In this document: positions 27,644-36,144 of the stretch, piece by piece | Layout: the number at the start of each line of letters is the position of its first letter | Numbering within the stretch: position 1 is the stretch's first letter | Origin: Lachnospiraceae bacterium | GTDB taxonomy: Bacteria; Bacillota; Clostridia; Lachnospirales; Lachnospiraceae | NCBI GenBank assembly: GCA_017538995.1 | Contig: JAFYHV010000075.1 | Coordinates: 1 to 58,530 of the forward strand | Reading direction: 5' to 3' | DNA length: 58,530 nt | The notes under the pieces: model-generated | What the model saw: only the letters and a program-made list of their open reading frames with translations | Database searches by the model: none | What the model was told of the DNA's origin: nothing | Translations under genes and position numbers: made by a program

Positions 27644-28699
27644 TTAATCAGCAATTGTGCTGAATCTGTAAATTGTAGTTGATTTGAAGCCCTTGTTTTC
27701 ATCAAATAAAGGTCTTACAAAATTAGGCTCTTTTGCACTGTTGGGATAATACTGGCTCTCGAGGCAGAGTCCCTGACGCTGTGCATATACCGCGCCATTC
27801 TTTCCCTTTTCACCGCCAACGTAGTTGCCGATATAAAGCTGTACGCCGGGAAGATCTGTTAATGTTTCCATTACGATTCCGGACTCATCGTCAAATACTG
27901 TTGCGGCAACCTTTAAACTGCCGTCCCAGTCATTGATGCAGTAGTTGTGGTCAAATCCGTTTGTGAATTTAAGCTGCTCGTAATTCATATCAAGCATTTC
28001 GCCTATCTTCTTAGCTTCGGTGAAATCCATGGGTGTTCCTGCAACCTTTTTGATTTCGCCTGAAGGAATGCTTTCGTTGTCAACGGGAAGGAAGCTGTCT
28101 GCATTGAAAACTATGGACTCGTTTAAAATGCTTCCTGAATCATGTCCGTTGAGATTGAAATATGTATGATTGGTCATATTGATGATGGTCTTTTTATCTG
28201 TGGTTACATCATAATCAATCTTGATTTCATCTTCTTCGGTAAGTGTGTAAACAACCTTTGCCTTAAGATTTCCGGGAAGTCCCAGATCCATGTCTTTCTT
28301 ATCAATCGTAAAAGTTACGCTTGATTCACCTGTTTCTGCGTTCCATACTCTCTTCTGCAAAGAGCCGAGTCTTGCTGTATGAAGATTGTTTCTTCCGTTA
28401 TCGTTTACTTCGAGCTTGTACTCTGTGCCGTCGATTTCAAAACTTGCATCTGCAGTTCTGTTTGCAACGGGTCCTACAACAGCGCCGAAGCACTTGTCAT
28501 CTGTAAAGTAATCCTTAACATCTTCGTAACCAAGGATTACGTCTCTTACTTTTCCGTCTTTTCCCGCAAAAAGAAAATCTGTGATAATACATCCGAAATT
28601 GATAACGGAAAGCTCTGTTCCGTTCTCATTTTTCATAGTGTATTTGAATAAATCCTCACCGTTAGGTCCTTTTCCGATTTCTTTAACTGTAACGCCCAT
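27644..28699 (-). CDS. galM: Aldose 1-epimerase (mutarotase)
   Basis: Interconverts alpha and beta anomers of aldoses, usually feeding beta-glucose or galactose from polysaccharide breakdown into the Leloir pathway. The 351-residue protein has the conserved substrate contacts GNRxxx-like GPVANRTADASF, the catalytic His in MTNHTYFNLNGH (H178) and the catalytic Glu in LCLESQYYP (about residue 315). No signal peptide, so it is cytoplasmic. It lies 29 nt behind recR in the GH5-led operon. The exact sugar is not predictable. Confidence 0.93.
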   Translation of the reverse strand: MGVTVKEIGKGPNGEDLFKYTMKNENGTELSVINFGCIITDFLFAGKDGKVRDVILGYEDVKDYFTDDKCFGAVVGPVANRTADASFEIDGTEYKLEVNDNGRNNLHTARLGSLQKRVWNAETGESSVTFTIDKKDMDLGLPGNLKAKVVYTLTEEDEIKIDYDVTTDKKTIINMTNHTYFNLNGHDSGSILNESIVFNADSFLPVDNESIPSGEIKKVAGTPMDFTEAKKIGEMLDMNYEQLKFTNGFDHNYCINDWDGSLKVAATVFDDESGIVMETLTDLPGVQLYIGNYVGGEKGKNGAVYAQRQGLCLESQYYPNSAKEPNFVRPLFDENKGFKSTTIYRFSTIAD

Positions 28700-28728
28700 T
28701 TTTACCCTCCTGAGATAATTTTTTTCTT

Positions 28729-29325
28729 TTATAATTCCACTCTGCCTTCGAGCGCACGAAGAAGAGTGACTTCGTCAATATACTCGATATCGCCGCCGAC
28801 GGGAACACCCGAAGCTATTCTTGTTACTTTGATGCCTGTCGGTTTTATGAGCTTGCTGATATACATCGCCGTGGTTTCGCCCTCAAGCGAAGCATTTGTT
28901 GCAATGATAACTTCCTCAACATCGTCCTGCAGTCTGGTGATTAATTCTTTTAATCTGATATCTGCTGGTCCAATGCCGAGCATCGGAGAAATCGCGCCGT
29001 GAAGCACATGGTAAACGCCTCTGTACTTGCCTGTTTTCTCGTATGCCGCAAGGTCCCTGGGATTCTCGACCACCATGATTGTTTTATGGTCTCTCTGCTT
29101 GTCCGCGCAGACTGCGCAGAGTTCCGAATCGGTCATTGTAAGGCATTCCTTGCAGTAATGCGTGTGCTTTTTCGCATTGTCAATGGCTGCCGTCAGTTTA
29201 TCCACACGTTCGTTCGGAAGGCTGACAATATAATACGCCATACGCTGAGCCGATTTGTTGCCGATTCCAGGAAGTCTCTCGAGTTCTTCAATTAATTTGT
29301 TTATGTATCCGCTGTTTATTTCCAT
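28729..29325 (-). CDS. recR: Recombination mediator RecR
   Basis: RecR works with RecO/RecF to load RecA on gapped DNA. The 198-residue protein has the helix-hairpin-helix ERLPGIGNKSAQRMAYYI, a four-cysteine zinc finger (CKEC ... CAVC, about 57-72) and a Toprim domain with MVVENPRDLAAYE. It starts 3 nt behind the ybaB stop. The order dnaX-ybaB-recR is conserved across bacteria. Confidence 0.97.
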   Translation of the reverse strand: MEINSGYINKLIEELERLPGIGNKSAQRMAYYIVSLPNERVDKLTAAIDNAKKHTHYCKECLTMTDSELCAVCADKQRDHKTIMVVENPRDLAAYEKTGKYRGVYHVLHGAISPMLGIGPADIRLKELITRLQDDVEEVIIATNASLEGETTAMYISKLIKPTGIKVTRIASGVPVGGDIEYIDEVTLLRALEGRVEL

Positions 29326-29328
29326 CTT

Positions 29329-29679
29329 TTAGAAGTTGAGTCCGCCGAAATTCATACCGCCGGTCATTGAGTTAACCGCTTCGTTGTTGGCATCTTCAAT
29401 CTGAGTTAAAATATCGTTCATGCAGGCCATGATTAAGTCCTCAAGATCCTCTACATCCTCGGGATCAAGAACATCGGGATCGATGGTTACTTTCTTCACT
29501 TCTCTCTTGCCGGTCATTGTGATGCTGATTGCATTACCGCCTGCAGTCGCAGTGAATTCCCTGGTTTCCATAGCCTTCTGGTTTTCTTCCATCTGACGCT
29601 GCATTCTCTGTGCCTGCTTCATCAGGTTGTTCATGTTACCGGGCATCATTCCGCCGGGGTATCCGCCTCTTTTTGCCAT
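29329..29679 (-). CDS. YbaB/EbfC family nucleoid-associated protein
   Basis: Members of this small dimeric family bind DNA and influence nucleoid organisation. The 116-residue protein has a Met/Gly-rich head (GGYPGGMMPGNMNNLMKQ), a helix with QRMQRQMEENQKAM, and the core ITMTGKREVKKVTIDPDVL. A GGAGG site precedes the ATG. Its place between dnaX and recR is the classic context. Confidence 0.95.
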   Translation of the reverse strand: MAKRGGYPGGMMPGNMNNLMKQAQRMQRQMEENQKAMETREFTATAGGNAISITMTGKREVKKVTIDPDVLDPEDVEDLEDLIMACMNDILTQIEDANNEAVNSMTGGMNFGGLNF

Positions 29680-29707
29680 TTCTTTATTCCTCCTAAGTTA
29701 AATCGTA

Positions 29708-31291
29708 TTAAAAATCTTCTTTGGGAAAATCGTCGTCCGATTCGTCTATATCCATATTGGGCTTCTTTGAATTCGGTATCGAATCGTATTTCGAACCGTT
29801 TTCGTCAAGCACCAGTTCATAGGAAACTTCTTTTCTGACGCGCTCGTTTAATAATCCCTGTAATACCTTTGCTCTCTCCGGATCTTTTAAGCCTTCGTAA
29901 CTCATTGTTGTAGAGCATACCAGAATAAGAATTTCCGGCTTCGAAGCATCCATAGAGCATTTTATTTTTTCCATGAAGCCCTTTACGAGAGCCTGTGCAT
30001 TATCCGTAATCGAACTCCATTCATCAGCTATCTGCTGAATGTCTGCAGGGATAGCAGCAGGAAGTTCAATCTTTTTTTTCTGTGGCAGTGAAGGTGTACT
30101 GCTGCCTTCGTTTGAAGTTCCCGCAACCACAAATGCGCCCGTTTCGAGTTTCTTTTCGATGCTTCTGATTCTGTCCATAAGGGCATCAGGCTTTTTATCC
30201 ATCTGAGGTGTGCAGAGTTTGATAAGCGTCATCTCTGTCATAACTCTCGCCTGAGTAGTCGTCTTAAGCGTACCCGTCAGTTCTGAAAGAATTCTTATAA
30301 AACGCATTATCGTCTGAAGTTCCGCCTTTTCGCTGTCTGCCTTCATTTCGGCAAAACTCTCGCTCGTCACATCCAGTATCTCTGCCGGGGCATCGGAACT
30401 TTTTATGATCATCAGGTTTCTTAAATACCACGTAAAATCTGCAACAAATCTGCTGATTTCCGTACCTGCGACTACCACTTCCTCAAGGTCTCTGATAACC
30501 GCCGTCACATTTTCAGCTATAACATGGTTGAAAACCTTTGAATAGATGTCGGTCTTTACCGCTCCGAGAGCTACCAAAACTTTATCAAGCGTTAGCTCTT
30601 CCTTCGGATAAAAGGCTATGCACTGGTCGAGGAGTGACAAGCCGTCACGCATCGAACCGTCTGCCGCCTTGGCAACATATCTTAATGCTTCATCCGTCGC
30701 GGAAACATTCTCTTTGTCCGTCAGCTCTCGCATTCTGCCTGCGATTGTTTCAAGAGGAATCCTCTTAAAATCATATCTCTGGCATCGTGACATGATTGTC
30801 GGAATAATCTGATGCGCTTCCGTTGTGGCCAGAATGAAGATTACGTGTTCGGGCGGTTCTTCTATCGTCTTTAACAGAGCATTGAATGCTTCGTTTGTAA
30901 GATTGTGCGCCTCGTCGATAATGTAAACCTTATATTTTCCGATGACCGGTTTGTAATCAACTTCATTGATAAGTTCACGGATTTTATCGATACCTCTGTT
31001 TGAGGCCGCATCCATCTCAATCATGTTAAGAGCGGTTCCGTTTGCAATAGCCTTACAGATTTCACATTCTCCGCAGGGATTTCCGTCCACGGGATGTTCG
31101 CAGTTGACCGCTCTCGCCATAATCTTCGCAATTGTGGTTTTACCTGTTCCTCTGGTACCGCAGAAAAGATACGCATGGCCGATTCGGTTCTGTATTATTT
31201 GATTTTTCAGTGTGGTTACTATCGCGTCCTGACCTCTGACCTCATCAAAAGTCTGTGGTCTGAACTTACGATACAGTGCCAGATATGACAT
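29708..31291 (-). CDS. dnaX: DNA polymerase III subunits gamma/tau
   Basis: The clamp-loader ATPase that organises the replisome. The 527-residue protein starts MSYLALYRKFRPQTFDEVRG, with Walker A GTRGTGKTTIAK, a four-cysteine zinc module (CEHP ... CGECEIC, about 64-79), Walker B IIDEAHNL and sensor block ATTEAHQIIPTIMSRCQRYD. The carboxy-terminal part after residue 370 is divergent, as in other tau tails. It lies 16 nt behind the GH5 gene. Confidence 0.97.
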   Translation of the reverse strand: MSYLALYRKFRPQTFDEVRGQDAIVTTLKNQIIQNRIGHAYLFCGTRGTGKTTIAKIMARAVNCEHPVDGNPCGECEICKAIANGTALNMIEMDAASNRGIDKIRELINEVDYKPVIGKYKVYIIDEAHNLTNEAFNALLKTIEEPPEHVIFILATTEAHQIIPTIMSRCQRYDFKRIPLETIAGRMRELTDKENVSATDEALRYVAKAADGSMRDGLSLLDQCIAFYPKEELTLDKVLVALGAVKTDIYSKVFNHVIAENVTAVIRDLEEVVVAGTEISRFVADFTWYLRNLMIIKSSDAPAEILDVTSESFAEMKADSEKAELQTIMRFIRILSELTGTLKTTTQARVMTEMTLIKLCTPQMDKKPDALMDRIRSIEKKLETGAFVVAGTSNEGSSTPSLPQKKKIELPAAIPADIQQIADEWSSITDNAQALVKGFMEKIKCSMDASKPEILILVCSTTMSYEGLKDPERAKVLQGLLNERVRKEVSYELVLDENGSKYDSIPNSKKPNMDIDESDDDFPKEDF

Positions 31292-31307
31292 GCCAAAACC
31301 TCGTTTA

Positions 31308-32249
31308 TTACTTCGCCATTATCTCTTTCATCATAAGTCCGCAGGGTGATAAATCTTCATCCGTGAAGCCGTAAGTCTTCTCGCATTTTGCTGCGATGAT
31401 CGAAGATGTTTCATCCTTGTTGGAAAGGTTCCAGATTATGTGGCTTACCTTTTCTTCGTTAAGAAGGTTAATCCATATTTCTGACTGTTCTTCGTTGATA
31501 TCTCCGTCGCCATCCGCTCTGCCTACACCGAATTCGGTAACGAATACGGGAAGGTTCTTGCTTCTTGCGTATGTAAATTTGTCGCGGAGTTTGTCGCGAT
31601 GTGTGTCTGCATAAAAATGCAAAGTATACATTATGTTCTCATAATCGAGAGGTGCATCCGCTGCCTCGTCCACGCCCTGTGACCAGATTGTGGTACCGAC
31701 TATGATTATCTTTGAATCGTCTATTTCTTTTATGATAGGAATTACCTGATTTGCATAACGCTTGATGTCGTCCCAGGTAACCTCTTCCTTGGTTTCAAGG
31801 TTCATGTTGGGCTCGTTGCAGATTTCGTAAATCACATTGTCGTATGCGGTAAGCTTCGGACAGATGTTTTTGAAAAATCTGATGGCCATATCCGTATGCA
31901 TATTCGGATCGTAGTCTAAAAGGATATGCCAGTCGATCATGCAGTAAAGACCGAGCTTCTTGCATAATTCCGCCCCGTCTAAAATGATCTTTTCAAGCTC
32001 TGCTCTGTGCTCATCGTTTGAGTCCGCATAGCCCTCATGATTGTCCGCAAAACCGGAATACATAGCCAGACGCATAATGCTGACTTTGTACTCATCGCGA
32101 AACTGCTTAAAAGCCTCCTCGTTTACATACTGAGGATACTCGTTTAAGTTGTGAGTACTGATTCCTTTAAGCTGCACGGTATTGCCGTTTGCGTCGACAA
32201 GATTTTTCCCCTCAACATGCAATTTGCCGTATTTTTCAAACGGTGTCAT
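31308..32249 (-). CDS. Cytosolic glycoside hydrolase family 5 (cellulase-type)
   Basis: The 313-residue protein is a (beta/alpha)8 GH5 domain without signal peptide or carbohydrate-binding module. It begins like GH5 subfamily 2 endoglucanases (GKNLVDANGNTVQLKGISTH), with the acid/base E146 in YEICNEPN and the nucleophile E239 in VFVTEFG. Without export it probably acts on imported cello-oligosaccharides or related glucans (inference). It is first in an apparent operon with dnaX-ybaB-recR-galM; GGAGGGG ribosome site and promoter are upstream. Confidence 0.88.
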   Translation of the reverse strand: MTPFEKYGKLHVEGKNLVDANGNTVQLKGISTHNLNEYPQYVNEEAFKQFRDEYKVSIMRLAMYSGFADNHEGYADSNDEHRAELEKIILDGAELCKKLGLYCMIDWHILLDYDPNMHTDMAIRFFKNICPKLTAYDNVIYEICNEPNMNLETKEEVTWDDIKRYANQVIPIIKEIDDSKIIIVGTTIWSQGVDEAADAPLDYENIMYTLHFYADTHRDKLRDKFTYARSKNLPVFVTEFGVGRADGDGDINEEQSEIWINLLNEEKVSHIIWNLSNKDETSSIIAAKCEKTYGFTDEDLSPCGLMMKEIMAK

Positions 32250-32304
32250 ATAACCCCTCCAATTAATTTTTCATTTTCTGTTTAGTCGCAAAATCCGACT
32301 TCTT

Positions 32305-32334
32305 ATTATACCACGTTTCGCCTTTAAATGTCAC
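32305..32334 (-). promoter_or_regulatory. Promoter of the GH5-dnaX-recR operon
   Basis: On the minus strand GTGACA is followed after 18 nt by a perfect TATAAT preceded by TGG (extended -10). The predicted start is about 50 nt upstream of the GH5 start codon. Confidence 0.7.
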
Positions 32335-32357
32335 TTAAAAAGGGCTAAAAACATCAT

Positions 32358-32387
32358 AAAAAAAGATACCCCCTAAAGGGTATCTTT
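32358..32387 (-). terminator. Rho-independent terminator of bioY
   Basis: On the minus strand AAAGATACCC and GGGTATCTTT form a 10-bp stem with a 6-nt loop, running into seven T. The first arm overlaps the bioY stop codon. Confidence 0.88.
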
Positions 32388-32943
32388 ATGTATCCGAACT
32401 CATTTTTCCGATTGCGTTTCGAACAGGTATTCCGACCGCTATCGATATGGCCATTTTAACCGCATCCGCAAGGATGAACGGAACCACGCCTGCCATAAGC
32501 GCCGCCGCAAAACTCATCTTAAGCGATATCGCAAGCCATGCGGTACCGAGCGCATAGCAGCAAAGTGTTCCAAGCACCATTCCGAGTATGTGAAGCGGAA
32601 TCTTTTTTTCGAATTTCGAAATGAAAAATCCGGCAATTAACGAAAGGAATATATATCCGATCATGTATCCGCCCGTGGGCCCGAGAAGTTTGCCGACACC
32701 TGCAGTAAAGCCCGTAAATACGGGAACTCCGACAAATCCTAAAAGAAGATATAAAAGACAGCTGACCGTACCCCAGAGCCATCCGTTAACATACACAGCA
32801 AAGAATATTCCGAGGATTCCGAGTGATATCGGAACAGGGCTTATCGGAAGAACTATCGAAAGCGGTCCTAATATACATATTATTGCTGTCGAAAGAGCAA
32901 CCTTGGTGATTGTAATTGTTTTTATTTTCGTTTTATGATTCAT
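32386..32943 (-). CDS. bioY: Biotin transporter BioY (ECF S component)
   Basis: BioY is the biotin-binding membrane component of ECF transporters. The 185-residue protein has six hydrophobic segments and the family signatures LSIVLPISPVPISLG and TAGVGKLLGPTGGYMIGY. No ATPase genes lie beside it, so it presumably uses the shared EcfA1-EcfA2-EcfT module encoded at 792-3383. It is divergent from birA across a region with repeated BirA-type half-sites, which implies repression by biotin-loaded BirA. Confidence 0.95.
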   Translation of the reverse strand: MNHKTKIKTITITKVALSTAIICILGPLSIVLPISPVPISLGILGIFFAVYVNGWLWGTVSCLLYLLLGFVGVPVFTGFTAGVGKLLGPTGGYMIGYIFLSLIAGFFISKFEKKIPLHILGMVLGTLCCYALGTAWLAISLKMSFAAALMAGVVPFILADAVKMAISIAVGIPVRNAIGKMSSDT

Positions 32944-32961
32944 GTTATTTAGTCCTTGTGG

Positions 32962-33036
32962 GTTTACAATTTCAAGAACGGAGTTTACAATACAGTCATT
33001 GTATCGTCAACCCCAATATCAAAAAAGTTTACAATT
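32962..33036. promoter_or_regulatory. BirA operator region with three direct half-sites and divergent promoters
   Basis: GTTTACAAT occurs three times in the same orientation (32962-32970, 32983-32991, 33027-33035), spaced 21 and 44 nt. It matches the right half of known biotin operators (GGTTTACAA). A plus-strand promoter TTTACA-17 nt-TACAAT is formed by the first two copies. A minus-strand promoter TTGACG-17 nt-TAAACT (33010 to 32982) overlaps the second copy. An incomplete inverted half (ATTGTATC) starts at 32998. BirA control of both genes is inferred from the sites and gene content. Confidence 0.7.
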
Positions 33037-33047
33037 GACAGAAAAAT

Positions 33048-34040
33048 ATGAAAAAAGAACTCTCAACCAAAGAAAAAGTTTTAAATATCCTTAAGCAGAA
33101 CGCAAACACATATATATCAGGTCAGGAAATTGCAGACACTCTCTTTTTAACCAGAGCCGGTATCTGGAAAGCAATAAAAGCCCTTCGTGAAAGCGGATAT
33201 ACAATCGAGTCCGTAACAAACAAAGGGTATCGTCTCGTATGTGATTATGACGGAATAAATGTCGATTTTATCAGGAAGTCATTGCCTGAAAATCTTTCGC
33301 TTAAGCTCTTCTCTTACGAGGAAGTCACTTCGACCAACGACATCGCAAGGGAGCATGCCGGCGAGGAAGGCGATCTTCTGGTTATTGCCAATTCCCAGAC
33401 TAACGGACGCGGCAGGAAGGGCAGGGTTTTCTTTTCACCTAAAGACACAGGTTTATATTTCAGTCTTTTAATTCATCCCGAACTCCCTTTTTCTAAGGCC
33501 ACTTACATTACCTGCATTGCTGCCGAATCCATGGTTTTATCGGTATATGACACACTCGAAATCGATGTCTCCGTAAAATGGGTGAACGATATCTTTTACG
33601 GTGATAAAAAAATCGCCGGTATTCTGACCGAAACCTTCGGTTCTCTCGAGGAAGAATTCCCCGAATACGTCGTGGTCGGAGTCGGAATAAACATTTATCC
33701 TTTCAGTGAAGAACTGCCTTCGGACATTAAAAAAAGGGCCGGTTTTCTGATTAAAAACGGTGCAAACACCGATAATCTTAAAAACCTGCTCTGCGTTAAT
33801 TTCATAAAACATTTCTACCGCTTCTTATCCGAAATCGACAGGAAAACTTTCCTTGACGGATACAGAAAACACTCAAATCTGATCGGAAAATATGTTCAGA
33901 TAAAAAGCGATAAAACTCCCTCTAAAAAAGAATATGCACTCGTCACCGGAATCGATGACGAATGCCGTCTTTTAGTTACTTATGATGATAAAAAATCCGC
34001 CGCGCTTGTAGGAAAAGAAGTCAGCGTCGTGAAGTATTAA
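33048..34040 (+). CDS. birA: Bifunctional biotin-protein ligase / biotin operon repressor BirA
   Basis: Attaches biotin to carboxylase biotin-carrier domains and represses biotin genes. The 330-residue protein has an amino-terminal winged helix (about 8-60), the biotin/ATP loop GRGRKGR (120-126), the catalytic block KWVNDIFYGDKKIAGILTE, and the small carboxy-terminal domain. The winged helix makes it the regulatory (class II) form. There is no clear Shine-Dalgarno before the ATG. The stop shares TTAA with the convergent EAL gene. Confidence 0.95.
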   Translation: MKKELSTKEKVLNILKQNANTYISGQEIADTLFLTRAGIWKAIKALRESGYTIESVTNKGYRLVCDYDGINVDFIRKSLPENLSLKLFSYEEVTSTNDIAREHAGEEGDLLVIANSQTNGRGRKGRVFFSPKDTGLYFSLLIHPELPFSKATYITCIAAESMVLSVYDTLEIDVSVKWVNDIFYGDKKIAGILTETFGSLEEEFPEYVVVGVGINIYPFSEELPSDIKKRAGFLIKNGANTDNLKNLLCVNFIKHFYRFLSEIDRKTFLDGYRKHSNLIGKYVQIKSDKTPSKKEYALVTGIDDECRLLVTYDDKKSAALVGKEVSVVKY

Positions 34041-36019
34041 TTATACATTCTGTTGGTCATTCTGCTGACCATTTCATCCTTCGGAAGCGGTCTGTCGTAG
34101 AAGTATCCCTGAACGATACTTACTCCGAGGTCTGAAAGTATCTCTTTCTGCTTCTCTGTCTCCACGCCTTCCGCCACGATTTTCATATCGATTGCTTTGG
34201 CAAGATTTACGATATGCGTAAGGATTGTAAGGTTTTTGTCAAACGCACTGTGAATAAAGCCCTTGTCAATCTTTAAAGTATCAAAATCGGTCTCTCTTAA
34301 AAGAGATAACGATGCGGCACCACAGCCGAAATCATCCACGGCCACTTTGTAACCGAGTTCATGAAGAGCACTTACAAATTCTCTTAATACCCTGGTCGGG
34401 AATTCATCGTTTGTTTCGGTTATTTCGATTTCAATCAGATCTTTCGAAATTCCGTAAGCTTTCACAATATTATCAATATCTTTTGCAAGATTGTCATTCG
34501 AAAGATTTCTTCTGGAAAGATTGACCGAAATCGTAGGAATTTCAAGCCCTTCCTTCTGCCACTCTTTTATATCCTCACACACATGTCTTAAAACATAAAA
34601 GTCCAGAGCACAGACGGAATCATTCTTTTCCATAACGGGAATAAACTCTTCGGGCGGAATGACGTTATCATCGTGCAGCCATCTGACAAGCGCTTCGCCA
34701 CCGCAGAGAGTATTTTTGTTTATATCAATTTTAGGCTGATAATAAACCTGAAATTCTTCCTTTTCGAGCGCTTCGAAAAGAGTACCTTTCAGTTTTCTCT
34801 CGTTTTCGAGCTTTTCTTTCAATTCGTCGCTCATGTAGTCAACGCTCTTTTTGCTGACAGTTTTGGCATATAAAAGAGCCGTGTAAGCGTTTGATAAAAT
34901 GTCCTCGGCTTTCATGTATTCTTCATTTATTTCGAATACGCCGGCAACCGAAGACACTTTAACAACAACGCTTTTTTCTTCCCCTATGCCGTATGTAATA
35001 CTTACTTCCGTTTCTTTTAGGAAGTCAAGTAATTCCTCGAGATTTTCTTTCTTTATAACCGCGATAAAATGGTCGCTTCCCTCTCTTGCCAAAAATTCGT
35101 CCGGTTTGAGCATTTCGCGTAATTTGGCGGAGTAATTCTTAAGAATCATATCGCCCGCAATCATTCCGTATTTTCTGTTGAAATAGGAAAACTTCGATAT
35201 ATCAAAATATACCGCGCAGTAGTTGCAGATTTTACCTTTTTCGCGAAGTGCCATCAGCTCGCCTATACAGCCGTGCTCGTTTAAAAGTCCGGTTCTGACT
35301 TCGAGCTTGGAAATCCTTAAAACCTCCTGGCTCTGCGAGTAGCTGTTTTCGATAAACATTATGATGAGCACAAATCCGATTGAAATATTTACAAAGGAAT
35401 AACCATAAAAGATACTCTGAATGATGGTTGCAATGCCCGGAATAAGGATATATGCGAGCATCGACAAAAAAGTCACCAGATCGACTCTTTTACGATTTTC
35501 AATTAAAACGGAAATGTTTAAAAGAAGGCATATTCCGACAAGTCCCATCGTCACAAAGAAGAAGGGATTTCTGTGATATGCATTGTTTTCGTCAAAATAG
35601 TAAAGAAGGTCCGTAAACTGCGAAACGCCTAGCACTATCATGCAGAAGACCGCAATCCAGTAAACCGTGCGGAATCTTTTCTGCCCGGGAATCTTTGCCT
35701 TTAATCCTGCGGTTCCGAAAAGCTGAACGGCTACATACATGGTGATTGTAATTACAATCAGAAACGTGGTCAGGAAAAGCACGAAATTCGCCACTCTGAT
35801 CATTACAAACGCTGTCTTTCCGGGTACTCCGTCATAAACATATGTCAGAAAATCGCTGAAAAGAAGTATTGCGGCAAAGAAATTGCCCCCCATGACTATT
35901 TGGTTTTTGTAATTCTTTTTGTCGTTAATTACAAGCAGTGCGGTAAAAAGTGAAACAAATAAGCAGAAGCTTGCTTCAAAAAGAAGAAATGTTTTTTGTA
36001 TTGATAACGGATCGATCAA
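34037..36019 (-). CDS. Membrane c-di-GMP phosphodiesterase with degenerate GGDEF and intact EAL
   Basis: The 660-residue protein has about 7-8 membrane segments (about 8-235), a GGDEF-like domain (about 245-410) in which the active-site loop reads GSDHF (334-338), so it is probably not a cyclase, and a carboxy-terminal EAL domain (about 430-655). EAL active-site residues are present: E462 in GEALVRW, N520, E555 in ITET, D582/D583 in VDDFG, K603 in LKID and E637/E640 in EGVE. It should hydrolyse c-di-GMP in response to a membrane signal. Start is TTG with an AAGGAG site. Confidence 0.88.
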   Translation of the reverse strand: MIDPLSIQKTFLLFEASFCLFVSLFTALLVINDKKNYKNQIVMGGNFFAAILLFSDFLTYVYDGVPGKTAFVMIRVANFVLFLTTFLIVITITMYVAVQLFGTAGLKAKIPGQKRFRTVYWIAVFCMIVLGVSQFTDLLYYFDENNAYHRNPFFFVTMGLVGICLLLNISVLIENRKRVDLVTFLSMLAYILIPGIATIIQSIFYGYSFVNISIGFVLIIMFIENSYSQSQEVLRISKLEVRTGLLNEHGCIGELMALREKGKICNYCAVYFDISKFSYFNRKYGMIAGDMILKNYSAKLREMLKPDEFLAREGSDHFIAVIKKENLEELLDFLKETEVSITYGIGEEKSVVVKVSSVAGVFEINEEYMKAEDILSNAYTALLYAKTVSKKSVDYMSDELKEKLENERKLKGTLFEALEKEEFQVYYQPKIDINKNTLCGGEALVRWLHDDNVIPPEEFIPVMEKNDSVCALDFYVLRHVCEDIKEWQKEGLEIPTISVNLSRRNLSNDNLAKDIDNIVKAYGISKDLIEIEITETNDEFPTRVLREFVSALHELGYKVAVDDFGCGAASLSLLRETDFDTLKIDKGFIHSAFDKNLTILTHIVNLAKAIDMKIVAEGVETEKQKEILSDLGVSIVQGYFYDRPLPKDEMVSRMTNRMYN

Positions 36020-36088
36020 TGCTAAACTCCTTAAAAAATCTTAAACCTTATAACTATATATCGGCTCGTAAAAGAAAAACATTATAGA

Positions 36089-36124
36089 TAAAAAATAAGC
36101 CGGACACCATTGGGTATCCGGCTT
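36089..36124 (-). terminator. Rho-independent terminator of pgi
   Basis: On the minus strand a 12-bp stem with one G-U pair (AAGCCGGATACC / GGTGTCCGGCTT) and a CAAT loop is followed by ATTTTTTAT. It lies 20 nt behind the pgi stop. Confidence 0.88.
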
Positions 36125-36144
36125 GTATCTTTTATGAGAAGTTT

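Noticed and set aside
32944..33047. Riboswitch upstream of bioY
   Set aside because: The region is short and made of BirA-type half-sites and promoters; no aptamer-like fold is seen.
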